Positions 32,692 through 44,556 of a stretch of 64,000 nucleotides of DNA are shown here, piece by piece. The stretch lies in the NCBI GenBank assembly GCA_017979445.1, contig CM030714.1, positions 2,294,001-2,358,000 on the forward strand, written 5' to 3'. Under the pieces are notes generated by a model, which saw nothing but the letters and a program-made list of their open reading frames with translations, was not told where the DNA came from and ran no database searches. The stretch is from Akebia trifoliata. Taxonomy: Eukaryota > Streptophyta > Magnoliopsida > Ranunculales > Lardizabalaceae. Both the position numbers and the translations under genes were made by a program. Within the stretch, counting starts at the first letter, position 1, and every line of letters begins with the position of its first letter.

Positions 32692-33130
32692 TGTTTGTTT
32701 TTGGGCCAATTTGGAATGGAAGGATGTAAATATGAAAGTTTTAATAGCATGGATTGATGAAGATGATGAATCAATGGGTGTGAAATTATCTTGAGAAGAC
32801 TAGGAAGATTCAACATTTAGAAGAATCAAAAGTTAAGCTCTCTCTTTCTCTCTCTCTATAGAAATGATGAAAAAGAGATTGGGACACAAGTGAAATATTG
32901 AAGTAAAATGCTCAAGGTGTCAAGGGTGATTAAATTTAAATTTATGAGTATTGGTGGACTTCGAAGGATTAGTTGGATGTACGTGTCAGTTTTGTTCAGG
33001 TGATTAAATTTATGAGTATGGAAACAACTTAAGAGCACTGGTAAACATATGAAGGACGTTGGATCCATGATGGCTTCTTCACCGTCATCATATCTTAAAA
33101 GTCGTCAACTTTTGACTAACTCACTATTCA
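32692..33130 (-). promoter_or_regulatory. CRK gene A promoter and 5' UTR
   Basis: It shares a GA-rich leader, TGTGAAATTATCTTGAGAAG-like sequence and further blocks with the upstream regions of gene B and of the orphan copy at 33340-33840. A TTGACT W-box core lies on the plus strand near 33113, consistent with WRKY control as reported for many CRK genes, but a single core is weak evidence. No decisive TATA box was found. Confidence 0.5.
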
Positions 33131-33339
33131 TTTTAATTGTCATTTTAAACCTGTGAAATGGGCATTTTAAAACAGTCGAATTCCTTATGTCCTGAATTTT
33201 TTTCTAACAAAAATGTCATCATTCATGTTTGATAATTAAAATGACCAATTAATCAAATCGTACATAATTCAGAATCGTACTCGCTCCTTTTCTCTGTCAA
33301 ATCTTCAATGATGACGTGATGACTTTACTTTTAGTCATA

Positions 33340-33840
33340 TTCATTGATTGATGAGGATGAATTAATGGGTGTGAAATTATCATCTGAAAGAACCAAAGTC
33401 GTGTGGGGTTGGTCACGCGGGGCCCTCAAGGGAAATTTGTCTGTCACGTTCACATGGGATACTCCTTCGCTTAACAACAAAAATAAATAAATAAATAAAT
33501 CAATCAACCTCTCTCTCTCTCTAAAATAAATGAAGAAAGAGAGATTGAGACAGAAGTGAAACATTGGCGGCTCAATGATCTAGAGAGTTACTATCCCACA
33601 CAAATTCTTATATGAATTCCATACAGTGGTGTGGCATTAGTAAACATTGATGTGGCAATAACAAATCCTTAAACTATCTGGTGGACTTTGAAGCATAGGT
33701 TAGAATACGTGTCAGATTGGTACTGGAGTTAAAGTTATGTGGCTGGAAACAATTGCTGGACGGAACCTCCGCTCTCGAGTCGTAAACGTATGAAGACGTT
33801 GTGCACCTAAGTGGACCCGTGGATGGCTTCTTCACCAAAC
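33340..33840 (-). repeat. Orphan copy of the CRK promoter region
   Basis: On the same strand as gene A, this block repeats the CRK upstream module without any CRK coding exon attached. Matches include GATGAATTAATGGGTGTGAAA, GAGAGATTGAGACAGAAGTG-like sequence, GGTGGACTTTGAAG, ACGTGTCAG, GGAAACAA and ATGGCTTCTTCACC, in the same order as at 32755-33080. It is probably left from unequal crossing-over in the tandem CRK array. Confidence 0.65.
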
Positions 33841-34974
33841 CAAATCCTCAGATTAGTAGAAAATGACTGAAATACCCTCATCTTCAATTTCCCATCTCAT
33901 AGTCACAGCTCATGATGACATATTCTCAAAACTAAACCTTTCCCCAAAATTAAAACAATTTTTTTTATTAAGTCCACAAATTTTACTTATTAAACCTTAA
34001 TTACTTAAATTATTTATCAAGTCTCAATTAAAAATTACACATAACATTTAAAAAAGGAATTGGCATTTCCACATCAAAATTTTCTTCATAATACTTGAAC
34101 AAAATAAGAAAAACTCAAATAATCACCATCAACAATGACCCATAAAAAACCAACAAGTTGACATCAAAGATGATTGTTTACTACAAAAGCTAGATGTTCA
34201 TATTGTGCTCTTCACTATTTGATATCTCTCCATAAAACCTTCCAAAATCAAAAAAAAAATCTCTCCACCAAAGAGAAGACTGTATCCAGGCCTAACTTTC
34301 TTTCCTAAAGTGAGAGGATGATATTCTCACCCTATTACTTATTTTTAATTTAATTTAGGTGCTAATAGAATTTATCAACTAAAATCAGGTTTTTTTTTTT
34401 TTTTGACATTTTTCTACTTCCAATCAAATTGTGAAATTAATTTTTTCAATGAACATATTTATCATGATTATTTCTCAAAAAATTCATATCTATTTTAAAA
34501 CAATTTTGCTGATTTTTTTTTCAAAAAATACATCATTTTCAACCTTTGATTTATTTTGAAAAGTCCTATAGGCTAAATATGGGCAATATTGTCACCCAAC
34601 CTAAAATTGAAGTTAAAGAATTTTTATGAGAAATCAAAATTTTCTAACAAGAGGTTTAAGGTGTGAGTATTTCAATCATGCTTATACTAGTTTCTCATAA
34701 AAGGAGAAGGTCAAATGTTTGCCATAAGTTTGAAAACTTAAAGGGGATAAGACTGAGTTCTCATTTTTGTTAGGACGATCTTCTCAAGTTTGATATAATC
34801 TTCACCAAAAAAATATAATTAATTCTAAACTTCCTAATCCTAAAAAAATTATCAAAAATGTCTTAGACTCGTGAGGGGGTTTTGGATTACAAGGTCAACC
34901 TTATTAAAAATTAATTTTACTTTCATTGGGGACCAATATGATATTTAAGGGCAACCATGACAATTTCAGACTAA
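33841..34974. other. Spacer without recognisable genes
   Basis: AT-rich, with only short ORFs and no family match on either strand. Confidence 0.4.
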
Positions 34975-35130
34975 TAAGTGGTTAATGCTCATAGGTTGTA
35001 AGTTTGATACCCAATATGAGCATTAATTCCTCAGGAGCCACCTGCGAGGGTGCACCCTCACTTACCTAGTGCATGTGATATGCAAGTATTGCACGTGCCC
35101 CGAGACTAGTCCTTGGACAAGACCATGGTT
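34975..35130 (+). mobile_element. SINE copy, degraded
   Basis: It carries a box B-like GGTTGTAAGTTTGATACCC and the family body GAGGGTGCACCCTCACTTACC, TGCATGTGATATGC, in plus orientation. The 5' box A part is poorly preserved. An A-rich stretch lies further downstream at 35191-35213. Confidence 0.6.
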
Positions 35131-35379
35131 TATGGATTGGGCAAAATCCATATATAGGCCAAGTCCGCTATTTATAGAGATACCCGGTTATAATAATAAA
35201 AAAATAAAAAAGAGGGTGTTTTAAAAATGGTAGCCCTCTATTAGATTACTAAATCAAAATTTGGCAAAAATCAAAATTTCACTGTTAAATCATGAAGAAA
35301 AGTTGAGTTATCATCAAGGAAGTAAACCTAATCTTGCATTTTTACAAGAGGGTAAACATATTATCACTATTTTATTTTA

Positions 35380-35590
35380 TTTTATGAAGGGGGTATCCAA
35401 ACTTACGTTTGACTAATGGGATCGAAAGAGCCAAAGCTAGAGGTTGGACAAGGCGTGTAGGTCCCTTCCCTGGGCACATACAATGCCCGCACATCACATG
35501 CATTGGGTAAGTGATGGTGCAACCTTGCAGGTGGCCTTGAGGAATTAATGCTTATACTGGGTATCGAACTCACAACCTACCGAATTTTAT
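35380..35590 (-). mobile_element. SINE copy, 5' truncated
   Basis: Same family as 12653-12912: ACGTTTGACTAATGGGATCG, CCGCACATCACATGCA and GGTATCGAACTCACAACC are shared. The 3' tail is at 35367-35385. Imperfect flanks (ATTATCACTA / ATTGTCACTA) suggest an old target duplication. Confidence 0.65.
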
Positions 35591-35599
35591 TGTCACTAA

Positions 35600-36523
35600 T
35601 TTAACAGAGGGGTGTGTCTAAAATACCCTAAAAAGAATACATTTGTAATTATTAAATGTGAACCATCTTTAATTAATTGCTTGTTTTTTATTTTTAAAAT
35701 AAATCTTTCACAGAGATCTACTAAGATTATCAGTTTTAGAGGTGTGAAAGGAAGCCAGCAGATCCAAAACCTGACCCAGACTGATTGTTCGGTTCCCAAG
35801 ACTGGCCCAACTCTAGACCTGGCCAGGAATCCAGTCATTTCCTGCCTCGATCCTGGTCCTTCAGGTTTGGCCTGATTTGGACCCCAGTCGAAATAGGCCC
35901 AAGCCCAGACCAATATCATGATTATGAAGCTCTGAAAAAAATTAAGAGTTTACAAACAAAACATGATTTTAAGTATTTAAAATGAATAAAGGAGAATCTT
36001 CCCTTGAGTTGTGTCAAATTACATATTAGAGGATGTCTTTAATCAGACATCTAGAGCTATGAGGAATGAAGACCACTTGTGCAAACATCAAAAACTATGG
36101 AAACTTTTAAGTAGTATCGGACCAAACAGAGGGTGTTTTGATGGAGATTCCTCTAATTGCCCAAAAGAATAAAAATAAAAAAAAGGTTGGAAGTAAAATT
36201 TTCAAATGGTTGTTTTACGAAATTGCCGAGTATTTTGCAAAAAAAATAATACTAAATGAGCCACGTATATTTTATATTTATGAAAATAGTCATATATTGG
36301 ATTTTTATAATTTCTTAATTTATCTTGTTATCAAAATTATTATATATTGCATTATCAAATTTTCTATTTACTTATTTACCTTTCCTATAAACCTATATTA
36401 ACTTGAAGGGCATAGAGGTAAATTCATCAAACTATCCTTATCGTCACTGTGCATTAAATAACCCCTTTTTTTTTTAAAGAAATAATTATGAAATAGAGAC
36501 TTTTATCATTTTTTGTTTACAAA
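35600..36523. other. Spacer without recognisable genes
   Basis: 35740-35925 is a GC-richer stretch with short ORFs on both strands. It resembles the degenerate 'CCCAGACC/GGCCCAA' repeats common in plant MITEs and not a protein. The remainder is AT-rich and unassigned. Confidence 0.35.
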
Positions 36524-36862
36524 AGGGTAGCATTCAATGGCTAACTTTTTGGCAAAACATTATTCAAAACATGAGTTAGAAGTTTTGGAATGGGCTGATT
36601 GTTGGTGAGGATGATCTCCTCATCCTCACCAACAATCAGAGCATTCCAAAACTTCTAACCCATGTTTACAAGTTGAAAAATTGTGGATCGTCCTTTTTTT
36701 GTAAATTATTTTTGATGGGACTAGAAGTTTTGGATTGGGCTGATTTTTGGTGATGATGATCTCCTCACCGTAGAGATCATCCTCACCAAAAATCAGCCCA
36801 TTCCAAAACTTCTAACTCATGTTTTGAAAAATATTTTGCCAAAAAGTTTGCCATTGAACGGG
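36524..36862. mobile_element. Nested palindromic MITE pair
   Basis: One palindrome (about 36566-36665) is built on GTTAGAAGTTTTGGAATGGG and its complement around GATGATCTCCTCATCC. A second (about 36720-36825) repeats the same arms. An outer inverted match, AATGGCTAACTTTTTGGC near 36537 against its complement near 36840-36858, encloses both. Related foldbacks occur at 58905-59110 and 59195-59290. Confidence 0.7.
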
Positions 36863-37467
36863 ACCCATTACAAAAATATGTTGAACGGGACCCATTACAA
36901 AAATATGTTGGTTTAGTTATTTTGCTACAATACTTAGCTAATTTGGTAATTTCCTCTTTTAACTTCAATTATTATTATTATTATTTTGAAAAGGTCTTAA
37001 CTAACTTGGGAAATAGAGGGATCTAAAATGTATACAAACTAGAGTTTGTAGGCAGCGTCATCCTCTTTGATGTTTAGGGGGGTGAAGAGGAAAAATAATA
37101 GATTTGGAAATGTATCATTGAAAAGGAAAAAATGAAATATCACTTTAAAAAATTGTATAGTAAAGACAATAAAGTTGGGGGTTGTTGGGTAGAGGAAGAA
37201 GAGAGAAGATGGAGGGGGGACAACGGTCCTAGAAATACATTGTTTGTAGGGTATAAATCTTGGAACAAAAGAGTGGGATTCACCGCAGTATTTTATTATA
37301 TAGATATCCTTACTATTATAAGAGAGAAGGTGATAAGGTCCCAATTATTCAATTTTGGGACCACAATTGCACTAAGATTACCATTACATAAATGTTAGTT
37401 CATTTAAATAATTGCAAAATTATTTTATTTATCCAAATTAATAGAGCTAATGATATATTAGTATTAA
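36863..37467. other. Spacer with a 29-bp tandem pair
   Basis: 36856-36908 carries TTGAACGGGACCCATTACAA twice. The rest is unassigned. Confidence 0.35.
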
Positions 37468-37576
37468 TTGTAGCGCACGTGGAAGCTAACAAATCGCGAA
37501 ACAATTACGGTTACAATACACGAGCCGAAAGGAAGCATCCAGAAAAATCTCGATCGATTTGGGCGCCACGTCACCG

Positions 37577-37632
37577 CGCCGCGGCTAGGCATGACCGCGC
37601 CGCGGCTAGGCATGACCGCGCCACGGTCATCT
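37577..37632 (+). repeat. GC-rich 23-bp tandem repeat
   Basis: ACCGCGCCGCGGCTAGGCATG occurs twice plus a partial third copy, in otherwise AT-rich DNA, within the LTR-like block and upstream of its heat-shock element. Confidence 0.7.
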
Positions 37633-37660
37633 CGAGGAATTTGCCCTCGAGATTTTCCCA

Positions 37661-37678
37661 GAAGCTTCTAGAAGCTTC
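37661..37678. promoter_or_regulatory. Perfect four-unit heat-shock element
   Basis: GAAGCTTCTAGAAGCTTC consists of four alternating GAA/TTC units with exact 2-base spacing. It is about 75 bp upstream of TATAAAT at 37752-37758 on the plus strand. Confidence 0.6.
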
Positions 37679-37751
37679 GGTGGTTGTAACTGAATGGGTA
37701 GTTTGAAGCGAATCATCCGAAAAGTTAACCCGATTGCCTGAATACGAACAT

Positions 37752-37758
37752 TATAAAT
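37752..37758 (+). promoter_or_regulatory. TATA box of the LTR-like block
   Basis: TATAAAT, followed by a leader rich in CT (CTCCTCCTTGCTCTCTTCTTCTC). Spacing to the heat-shock element fits a promoter. Confidence 0.45.
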
Positions 37759-38678
37759 TTGAGGGTTGATTTTAGATAATGGTCCTCCTCCTTGCTCTCT
37801 TCTTCTCTAAGTTTTGATTTCTCCTCTTTGTAATTCTCTGCAATTTTCCTTTGAGTGAGATCTTGAGTGTAGTGAGAACATCAAGAGGAACCACTCATTG
37901 TTTATGTAATTGTTGGAAGAGCTATAAAAAGAGAATTTTGGATCGATCATCGTCTTCATCTTCTTCACCCATATTCTTTGCTTTTTATTAATTGTTGCAA
38001 TTATAAATCTTGCAATGAGTGGCTAGAATCTCCTTAGAGCGTTCAATAATGCCAGAGCAAGTCCATCCATTTAATGTAGTTTCAAATTCATTATTCTTGC
38101 TTATCTTGTTAAATATTCTGTAAATTCTTCTTTGATTAGATCCCTTAGCTTATATTTCTGATTCAACTTTGATAGCCACTACTTAGATAAGTTCAAGAAT
38201 GGCTATGCTCTGTGAAGAATCAGAATATAGATTAAGCAATCTCAATCAGATTAGGATTTACATGAATAACTTCTAGTTACTTTCGTTGATTAAACGGCTC
38301 CACTTTCCTATCCATGAGCAATGACTTGCTACATGGATTGAGTTAGATTCAGAATTAATCTGCATTGTGGATGGTTTGCAAAGGCTACATTGAACTCTCT
38401 AATCCTTCTCTCTTAGAATTTCAATCTTTATTTTCTGTTTAGATTTCAATTTAGTTTCTACAACAACTTTGTTTTGTTTTTAAAACTAATCTGTTTTCCA
38501 ATTCTGTTTTGGCATTTTTATCCGAATGAATCCGTGAATCCTCATTGTCCCTGTGGAACGAATTCGACTTACCCAAAGTCCATTTCTTAATCTTAATCTC
38601 TGCATTTATTTAGCAAGATCTACAATCGATCAGAAGGTGGAGTAGAAGTGGTTCGACTCCAAATTTTGGATCCCACAA

Positions 38679-39112
38679 ATGTCCCCTCCTTTATATTTAA
38701 ACTTAATATAATTAGGATCCTTTTGATCAACAACAAAGAAAATTGCAGTCCATCACCACCCATTGTAGATATAAAAAACTGAAAATATAAACTATTTCAA
38801 GTGTTGAACATGCATGTTTCTCAAGAACTTGGTTGCATTGGCTGCTTCAGCTAACCATCTTAATTCAATTCAAACATTCTGTCAAATTAATATAAATAAT
38901 TCAAGCTTAATTCAAAGTTGATATCTTAGCTTGTATTGTTTCTTTAACGGTTGTGATAGTGCACATTTTGATAAAAGTCCCTCTTTGCATGCTCAGATTT
39001 CTTCTCTCGTTCTTCTTTGTAGCGTCCGCAACTCTGACCATTAATACTTGATCATGTGTGCTCTCGGCCAGTTGCTCTACCAAACAACCAACAGCACGAA
39101 GGCAATTAAATT
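38679..39112. other. Spacer below the WAK relic
   Basis: 38680-38730 is weakly like 13380-13430 (ACAAATGYCCCC, then AAACTTAATATAATT). No further receptor-kinase domain could be followed past the stop at 39112. Confidence 0.35.
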
Positions 39113-39276
39113 TAATGTAAAATTTCAATGGTAGCATTGCCTTGTAAGGCTTTTGGAGTGCTATAATTCTTGTTGTCGCATGTTACCTTAAATCCAATAT
39201 TCCTATAACATCCTTCACCGTTGCCAAATGGGTAAGGAATATTTACGTCTCCGCAATTTTGTTGGCAATGAGGCAT
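39113..39276 (-). pseudogene. WAK-like galacturonan-binding domain fragment
   Basis: The minus strand encodes HCQQNCGDVNIPYPFGNGEG followed by CYRNIGFKVTCDN, the N-terminal GUB_WAK cysteine pattern of wall-associated kinases (cell-wall pectin receptors). A stop follows at 39112-39114. No EGF, transmembrane or kinase part is seen. The upstream end is interrupted by the CACTA element at 39277. The signal-peptide part is found on the other side of the element at 44573-44648. Confidence 0.8.
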
Positions 39277-39529
39277 CACTACGTCAAAAAAGCTAAAATT
39301 CGTTATTAATATGGCGTTAAATTCGGTGGCCCAAGTCACACGTTTATTTGGGCGGCCCATTTAAGCCCAATAAGTTAATTCGACGGGCTAAGCCCAACGA
39401 ACCACCAGACTGTTTTTTTTAACAAAATAAAAAATTGACATTTTCTTCAAAAGCTGACTATCACTGGAGCCATCGGAGAAGACGAACGAGAACTCCATTC
39501 GAATTTTCATCGAAAACTCACTGGAGCCA

Positions 39530-39795
39530 TTGGAGAACGCGATCGAAAACTCACATTCGATCTCCTCTTTCATCGAAAACTAACATTCGATCCCCTCTTT
39601 CATCGAAAACTCACATTCGATCTCCTCTTTTATCGAAAAGTCACATTCCATCTCCTCTTTTATCGAAAAGTCACATTCGATCTCCTGTTTCGATCGAAAA
39701 CTCACAAATCCCTGTTTCGATCTCCTGTTTCATCGAAAACTCACAGATCCTTGTTTCGATCTCCTGTTTCGATCGAAAACTCACAAAACCGTCAA
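39530..39795 (+). repeat. ~30-bp tandem array inside the CACTA
   Basis: Repeats of ATCGAAAACTCACATTCGAT and CTCCTCTTT, five near-perfect then degenerate and longer. They keep a long frame open (39435-40025) that encodes a low-complexity serine/lysine-rich repeat. I do not regard it as a gene. Confidence 0.8.
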
Positions 39796-42500
39796 TCTCC
39801 CATTCGATTTTCTTTCTCAAGGAAAATGAGAATTTCTTCTCAATCTCCTGTTTCAATCGAAAACTCACAAAGCCATCAATATTGAAGCACGATCGATCAA
39901 ATAAGACATTCGACAGCACCAAACGATCTCTCACTCTCACTCTACGCCTTTGTCTTCAATCGCTCCCTAAATTCAACTTCTGGTTCTTTTCAATCATGCT
40001 GAGTTTTAGAAGTAGAAATTCATGATAAATGGATTTACTCCAAGGTCAGTCACAATTCTCTTTTTATATGGATTTTTTTTCTTGGTTTGTGTGATTGGAT
40101 GGACTTCAGTTGAATTGGATTGTAAATTTCTGGTTGTTATGGGTTAGAATTCCAAAAACATGTTGAGTGATTCTCTTGAAAACTTATTATTTGTTTATTT
40201 GGATCAGAATTCAGAAGCAAGGATCAAGATATGTTGTATTGCTTGTGAATTTTCATGTTTTTTTTTGTTCTTTTGTTATATGTTCATCGAATGGTTCATA
40301 CAGAGATTAGTTAGAATAAACTAGTGGTGTTTGTTAATTTTGGTTTTAATTATAAAATAGGTTCTAAAATATTATAAAATACACAGGTTGTGAATGAGTT
40401 GTTCCTAAAACTAAAATGATGGATCAGTAAGTCAAACACCAAAATTAGACTTCACCCCTTAACCAAACTAAGTTAATCCCACTACCAAGTCCAACCGTCA
40501 TTGACTAATATGGACCCCCTTCTCTCTGTCAATCTTTATATTATTAAAGTTACTTTTTTTTTGCTAGGCTAAGACTTACTGTATGTGCTGGTTTTTATCA
40601 ACTTGCATTCCACGTGAAGTTGATATCTGCTTATACCTTTCAAATAAACATTTCAGAGCGTTTTCTAGCTGAGTTGACAAAGCAAGTTCTGTCTGACCTG
40701 GAAGCAAGCAAATAGCAGGTTTGATCATTGCATTGTGTTCTTGATTTCTTCTTATGCTTATGTTTCTTCCTTGTGTTGTATTATTTTATACAGATTTGTT
40801 TTAATGGAATATTTAGATTGATTTCCGCCGAAACAAGATTGAAACTTTTGACCCCAAAACATTCAATGCTTCTAGAATGTTTCAAGATGTCTAGTTATGT
40901 TTCATAATATTTTAGATTGGTTTGGAATGTTTCTGTTGAGACAATTTTGATTTTCTCCTTATCGAAGCGTTGCCTCAAAATGTTTAAACCACGGTTGTAT
41001 ACATGAATGAATGTTTTGGACTTCTGAATCCATTGACACCCGCCCTAGCTATGTTTTGGCTTGATTCAAATTTCTAGCTATGCAAAGCACTTACTAGCTT
41101 GAAATTTGTCTGTCTAAAGGTAAGTTGTTGGAAGTCACAACTTTTATGACCTTTCTTTTATTAGAAGTGATTGGTGACACGGACTCAAGATGAATGTTTG
41201 TCTTTACTTTTGGCAGTTGGACCTTAAGCATACCGCATCAAACTCATTTTGTTCTTCCCTCCTGACCTGAACATTTCTTCCATATGATGTACATTAAGTA
41301 GTAAGAGATGCTGCAAGTACTATTGATCTCTTTGTTATCATTTCTAAATAGATTATGTTAGCCATCTAAATTTTACCATTGCTAGCTTCTACCTGATGGC
41401 ATGCTTACTAATATCCGGTATTTCCTTTATAGGGATATCAAATGAGCATCGGATCATGTTTTTGGGATGCCAAAAGGGGAGTGTAAGGCCTCTTAATGAG
41501 GATGAAATCCTTAATAACTTAGTAAGGCTAGTCGCACTCTTACTAATATTGTTCTGGTGTCATTGTACACACTCTTTGGGGTTACTGACCTTCAGTACAA
41601 ACAGTTGGTTCTCGCATTTAAGCCGTCCGATTTCGTGTTTTTTCGTTACTCAAAGGATATTAAATTAGATGTATACGTTATATTAGATATGATGCATTAA
41701 CACTTAACATAAAATCTTTATTGTTTCACCACAGAGGTTGCCGCTTTCAATGAATGCAAAGGAATTTTCCATCATGATCTTGTTTTTGAACAGGACATAG
41801 TTGTAAGCATTGATTTTAGTTAAGTTTTTCTCATTTTGTAGATTCGGGTGGTCTTCTCGATATCTAAGGCCTACTTACATTTGTTTGCCTTTACTAGTAT
41901 CCTTTTCTTTCTATCTAAAAAATTTGAAGACACTTAGATAGGACTTGTTTCTCCAAAGAAACCAGGCTATTTGGGTTGAGGCAATGTTGAGTTTTCAATA
42001 CCGAGCATAAAAATCACAGATGACATGTTAGGCCTCTCATCTCGGAGTTTTTGTACACACAGTAGGCCTACTTGGATACATCGTAACACTTCGGATACAA
42101 CTCATGAATCCTCCAAACATGAATCCATTAGTTTCAAGGCATTGATTTCTTCCCATAGTATCCATGCCTGAAACAATTTCAATCCATAACCTTGGTCATT
42201 AAATGATAGAATGGTGATATTTCAACCAAACAATGTTTGTTTCAAATATCTATACTATTTTTTTAATGTTATTCCATACAGGCATTATGTCGTTGATAGA
42301 GGATTCTAATAGCTCGCCAATGACATGCTTGGGCTATGATATCTAGTTTTGATGAAGGTGAACTTGAATCCAACATTGGAAAAGACCCCCCAACTTAGAT
42401 TGTTTTAGCAGCTAGTTTGATTTAATCCATGTTGTCCCATATTCCAAATTAATGGTGGTGTGTGGCTAGTTAAATAGCTTTTTTTTTGTATCTTACACAG

Positions 42501-42617
42501 ATGAAGGGGATTTGTTTATGTTTGGTGGTTCCCACCATGGGATGCTTAGTGATCCTCCAAAACTGGGCTTTGAGCAGAGTTCCTCTATTCGAAGTACTCC
42601 ATGCCAAGGCTCAGATG
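42501..42617 (+). pseudogene. Exon-like fragment of unknown host gene in CACTA
   Basis: A pyrimidine tract and ACAG precede position 42501, and GTAAGT follows 42617. The 117-bp interval is open and reads EGDLFMFGGSHHGMLSDPP then KLGFEQSSSIRSTPCQGSDG. It has the look of a real exon with intact splice sites. I cannot name the family. It lies 225 bp upstream of the aspartate aminotransferase fragment. Confidence 0.45.
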
Positions 42618-42842
42618 GTAAGTTTCCATATTACCTATGAGTGGTAATCCTTATTACTTGCATTTAATGGATTAGAATCCCCTCAAAATCAAGGCTTTTA
42701 ATCCTTATTTTTGGGGTGTCCTGTTAATAGGCCAGCAGACCCATTCACACACTGGATCTAAGTTGGACTGTGCAATCTATTATATTATAGTGGCAATAAA
42801 TTCAAATTATATCACTAAACTAGGCTGATGTTTGGTCTGCAG

Positions 42843-43035
42843 GGATATGTATAATGAATGGATGGTGGAGTTGAAAGCAATGGTTGACCGGATCATCAGC
42901 ATGCGGCAACAACTCTTTGATGCTTTACGTGCTAGAGGTAAAACCCATCCCATGTTTCTTTTGTTCACAGGATTGAACACTGAACAAGTTGCCTTCATGA
43001 CCAAAGAGTTTCACATCTATTTGACATGTGTGTGT
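42843..43035 (+). pseudogene. Captured aspartate aminotransferase fragment
   Basis: After a CTGCAG acceptor, the plus strand encodes [20 protein letters not shown] followed by [12 protein letters not shown]. After 33 bp it encodes [19 protein letters not shown]. Both stretches are characteristic of the C-terminal part of plant aspartate aminotransferase, a PLP enzyme linking nitrogen and carbon metabolism. The exon normally between them (the GDWSHI region) is missing, and the 33-bp gap looks like an intron remnant (GTAAAA...TTCACAG). No PLP-lysine region is present. It is a transposon-borne gene fragment, not an enzyme gene. Confidence 0.85.
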
Positions 43036-44305
43036 GTGTGGAAAGTAAGTTATACTGCAAGATTGTATATTTTAAGTTACAAACACCTAAAATGTTGCTA
43101 TGTTATATATTCTACCCCATAAGGAATTGATTCCACACATCATATATATTATAAGCTACCATACTCCCATCATTATAGATGCACATAATAGTCCCAATCA
43201 GAGATTGGTTAGATAAACAGAAGAAAGGATCTGTAGGATTAGAATCATAGAGTTGCCCCTTCTTTTGGGTCTTACGTAAACAAGTAACTCCATTGTGAAT
43301 GTTCTTATAACCCAAAAATTTGATAATTTTTCATGATTGGTTGTTAATCATTGATTGAATCATTTATATGTACAAACATAAAAGCTCCCAATGTCATGTT
43401 GCATAACCTTTTACTTTTATGTGACGCTCAGCACTTATATAATCATGCAAGACATTGAGCCACTGCTGTCCTTGTTTAGATTAGCTTACTGCTATGACTG
43501 AGAATCATTCCTCATACTGATTGTAGTGGAATGTACAAAGCAGTCTTGAAGGTGCGTTTTGGTTTTATTATTTATATGGTTGTTTTGTATTTGTATGGGG
43601 AAAACAATTGTTAACACAAAACAGTATTCTTGGGTTTCTCTCTTGTTAATTGTTTGTTTCTGTTGTTTATTTAGGAAAGTTTAGGCTAAAAGTTATAAAG
43701 AAATACCATCTTGATTTATGTGAAGAGTCATTTGCATATGTATAGAACAATGAAGAGCACTGGCACGCTTGAATGTAGAAGAAGTCTCCAAGGTTGCTAC
43801 TAAGGCAAGGAAGAAGTCTAAAGTCCTTCAGCCCGTGGTGAAGATCTAAAATTCTTTTCATTTGTGGTACAAGGGGTTCCATTCTTTCATTTCGATGGTG
43901 AGAGGTCTTTCAAGTTACTGTGGAATCTGAATTCAACGGAGAAAACACTCGTTGTACAAGATTGAACTTGGTTGTTTTAGGTCCATGCCATCAAGAGTGG
44001 ATGGTAAAACCTTGTTTTAGGTTTTAGACTTCATTCCATTGATGTATGTGAACATGATCTTAGGAATTCTTACAATATGTGAGATTAAAATTTTGACTTA
44101 TATAAGTAATTTTTTTTTTTTAATCTTATTATTCTTCGATACTATGAATTGAATGCTTGAATGCAAATTGGTGTGGATGGGATGTGAATGTCGATATGAA
44201 TATGAATGTGTGATTTTTTTTGCAGGTATGGATTGAAGACAAATGCATAAAAAAGAGATTTCATTAGGCTTAGTTGAAAATATAGTATTCTGTTAAAAAA
44301 ATTCC

Positions 44306-44556
44306 AAATTCGACAGTTTTGGCCTGTCGAATTAATAAATTCGACGGTTTTGGGCCGTCTAATTTTTAAAATTCGACGGTTTTGAGCCGTCTAATTTATT
44401 AAATTCGACGGTTTTAGACCGTCGAATTTTATAAAAATTCTATGGTTCTCAACTGTCGAATTTTTTTTCGACAAGGCTAAATTCGACAGATCAATTCGAC
44501 GGTCAAGGCCGACGAATAGTTACATAATTTGACGGTTTTGGGCCGTCGAATTTTGT
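44306..44556. repeat. CACTA subterminal palindromic repeats
   Basis: About eight spaced copies of AATTCGACGGTTTTGGGCCG or its variants, each nearly self-complementary. Subterminal repeats of this kind are the transposase-binding region of CACTA elements. Confidence 0.8.

Larger units (their letters stand above)
37468..38678 (+). repeat. Probable solo LTR, plus orientation
   Basis: The block starts TGTAGCGCACG and ends GGATCCCACA. It contains a G-box-like CACGTGG, a heat-shock element and a TATA box in promoter order. The end region CCTGTGGAACGAATTCGACTT is the kind of sequence found near the 3' end of many plant LTRs. No primer-binding site, internal region or clear 5-bp duplication was found, so the boundaries and the LTR call are uncertain. 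Confidence 0.45.

Noticed and set aside
35596..35985. Overlapping ORFs on both strands near 35600-35980
   Set aside because: Open on both strands because of a GC-richer repetitive stretch. The translated text has no recognisable domain.
37468..37472. Target duplication for the solo LTR-like block
   Set aside because: The left flank TTAAT and the right flank AATGT do not match, so the LTR call rests on content only.
39435..40025. 196-residue protein gene inside the CACTA
   Set aside because: The open frame is created by a ~30-bp tandem array. The protein is low complexity and the complementary strand is open too.
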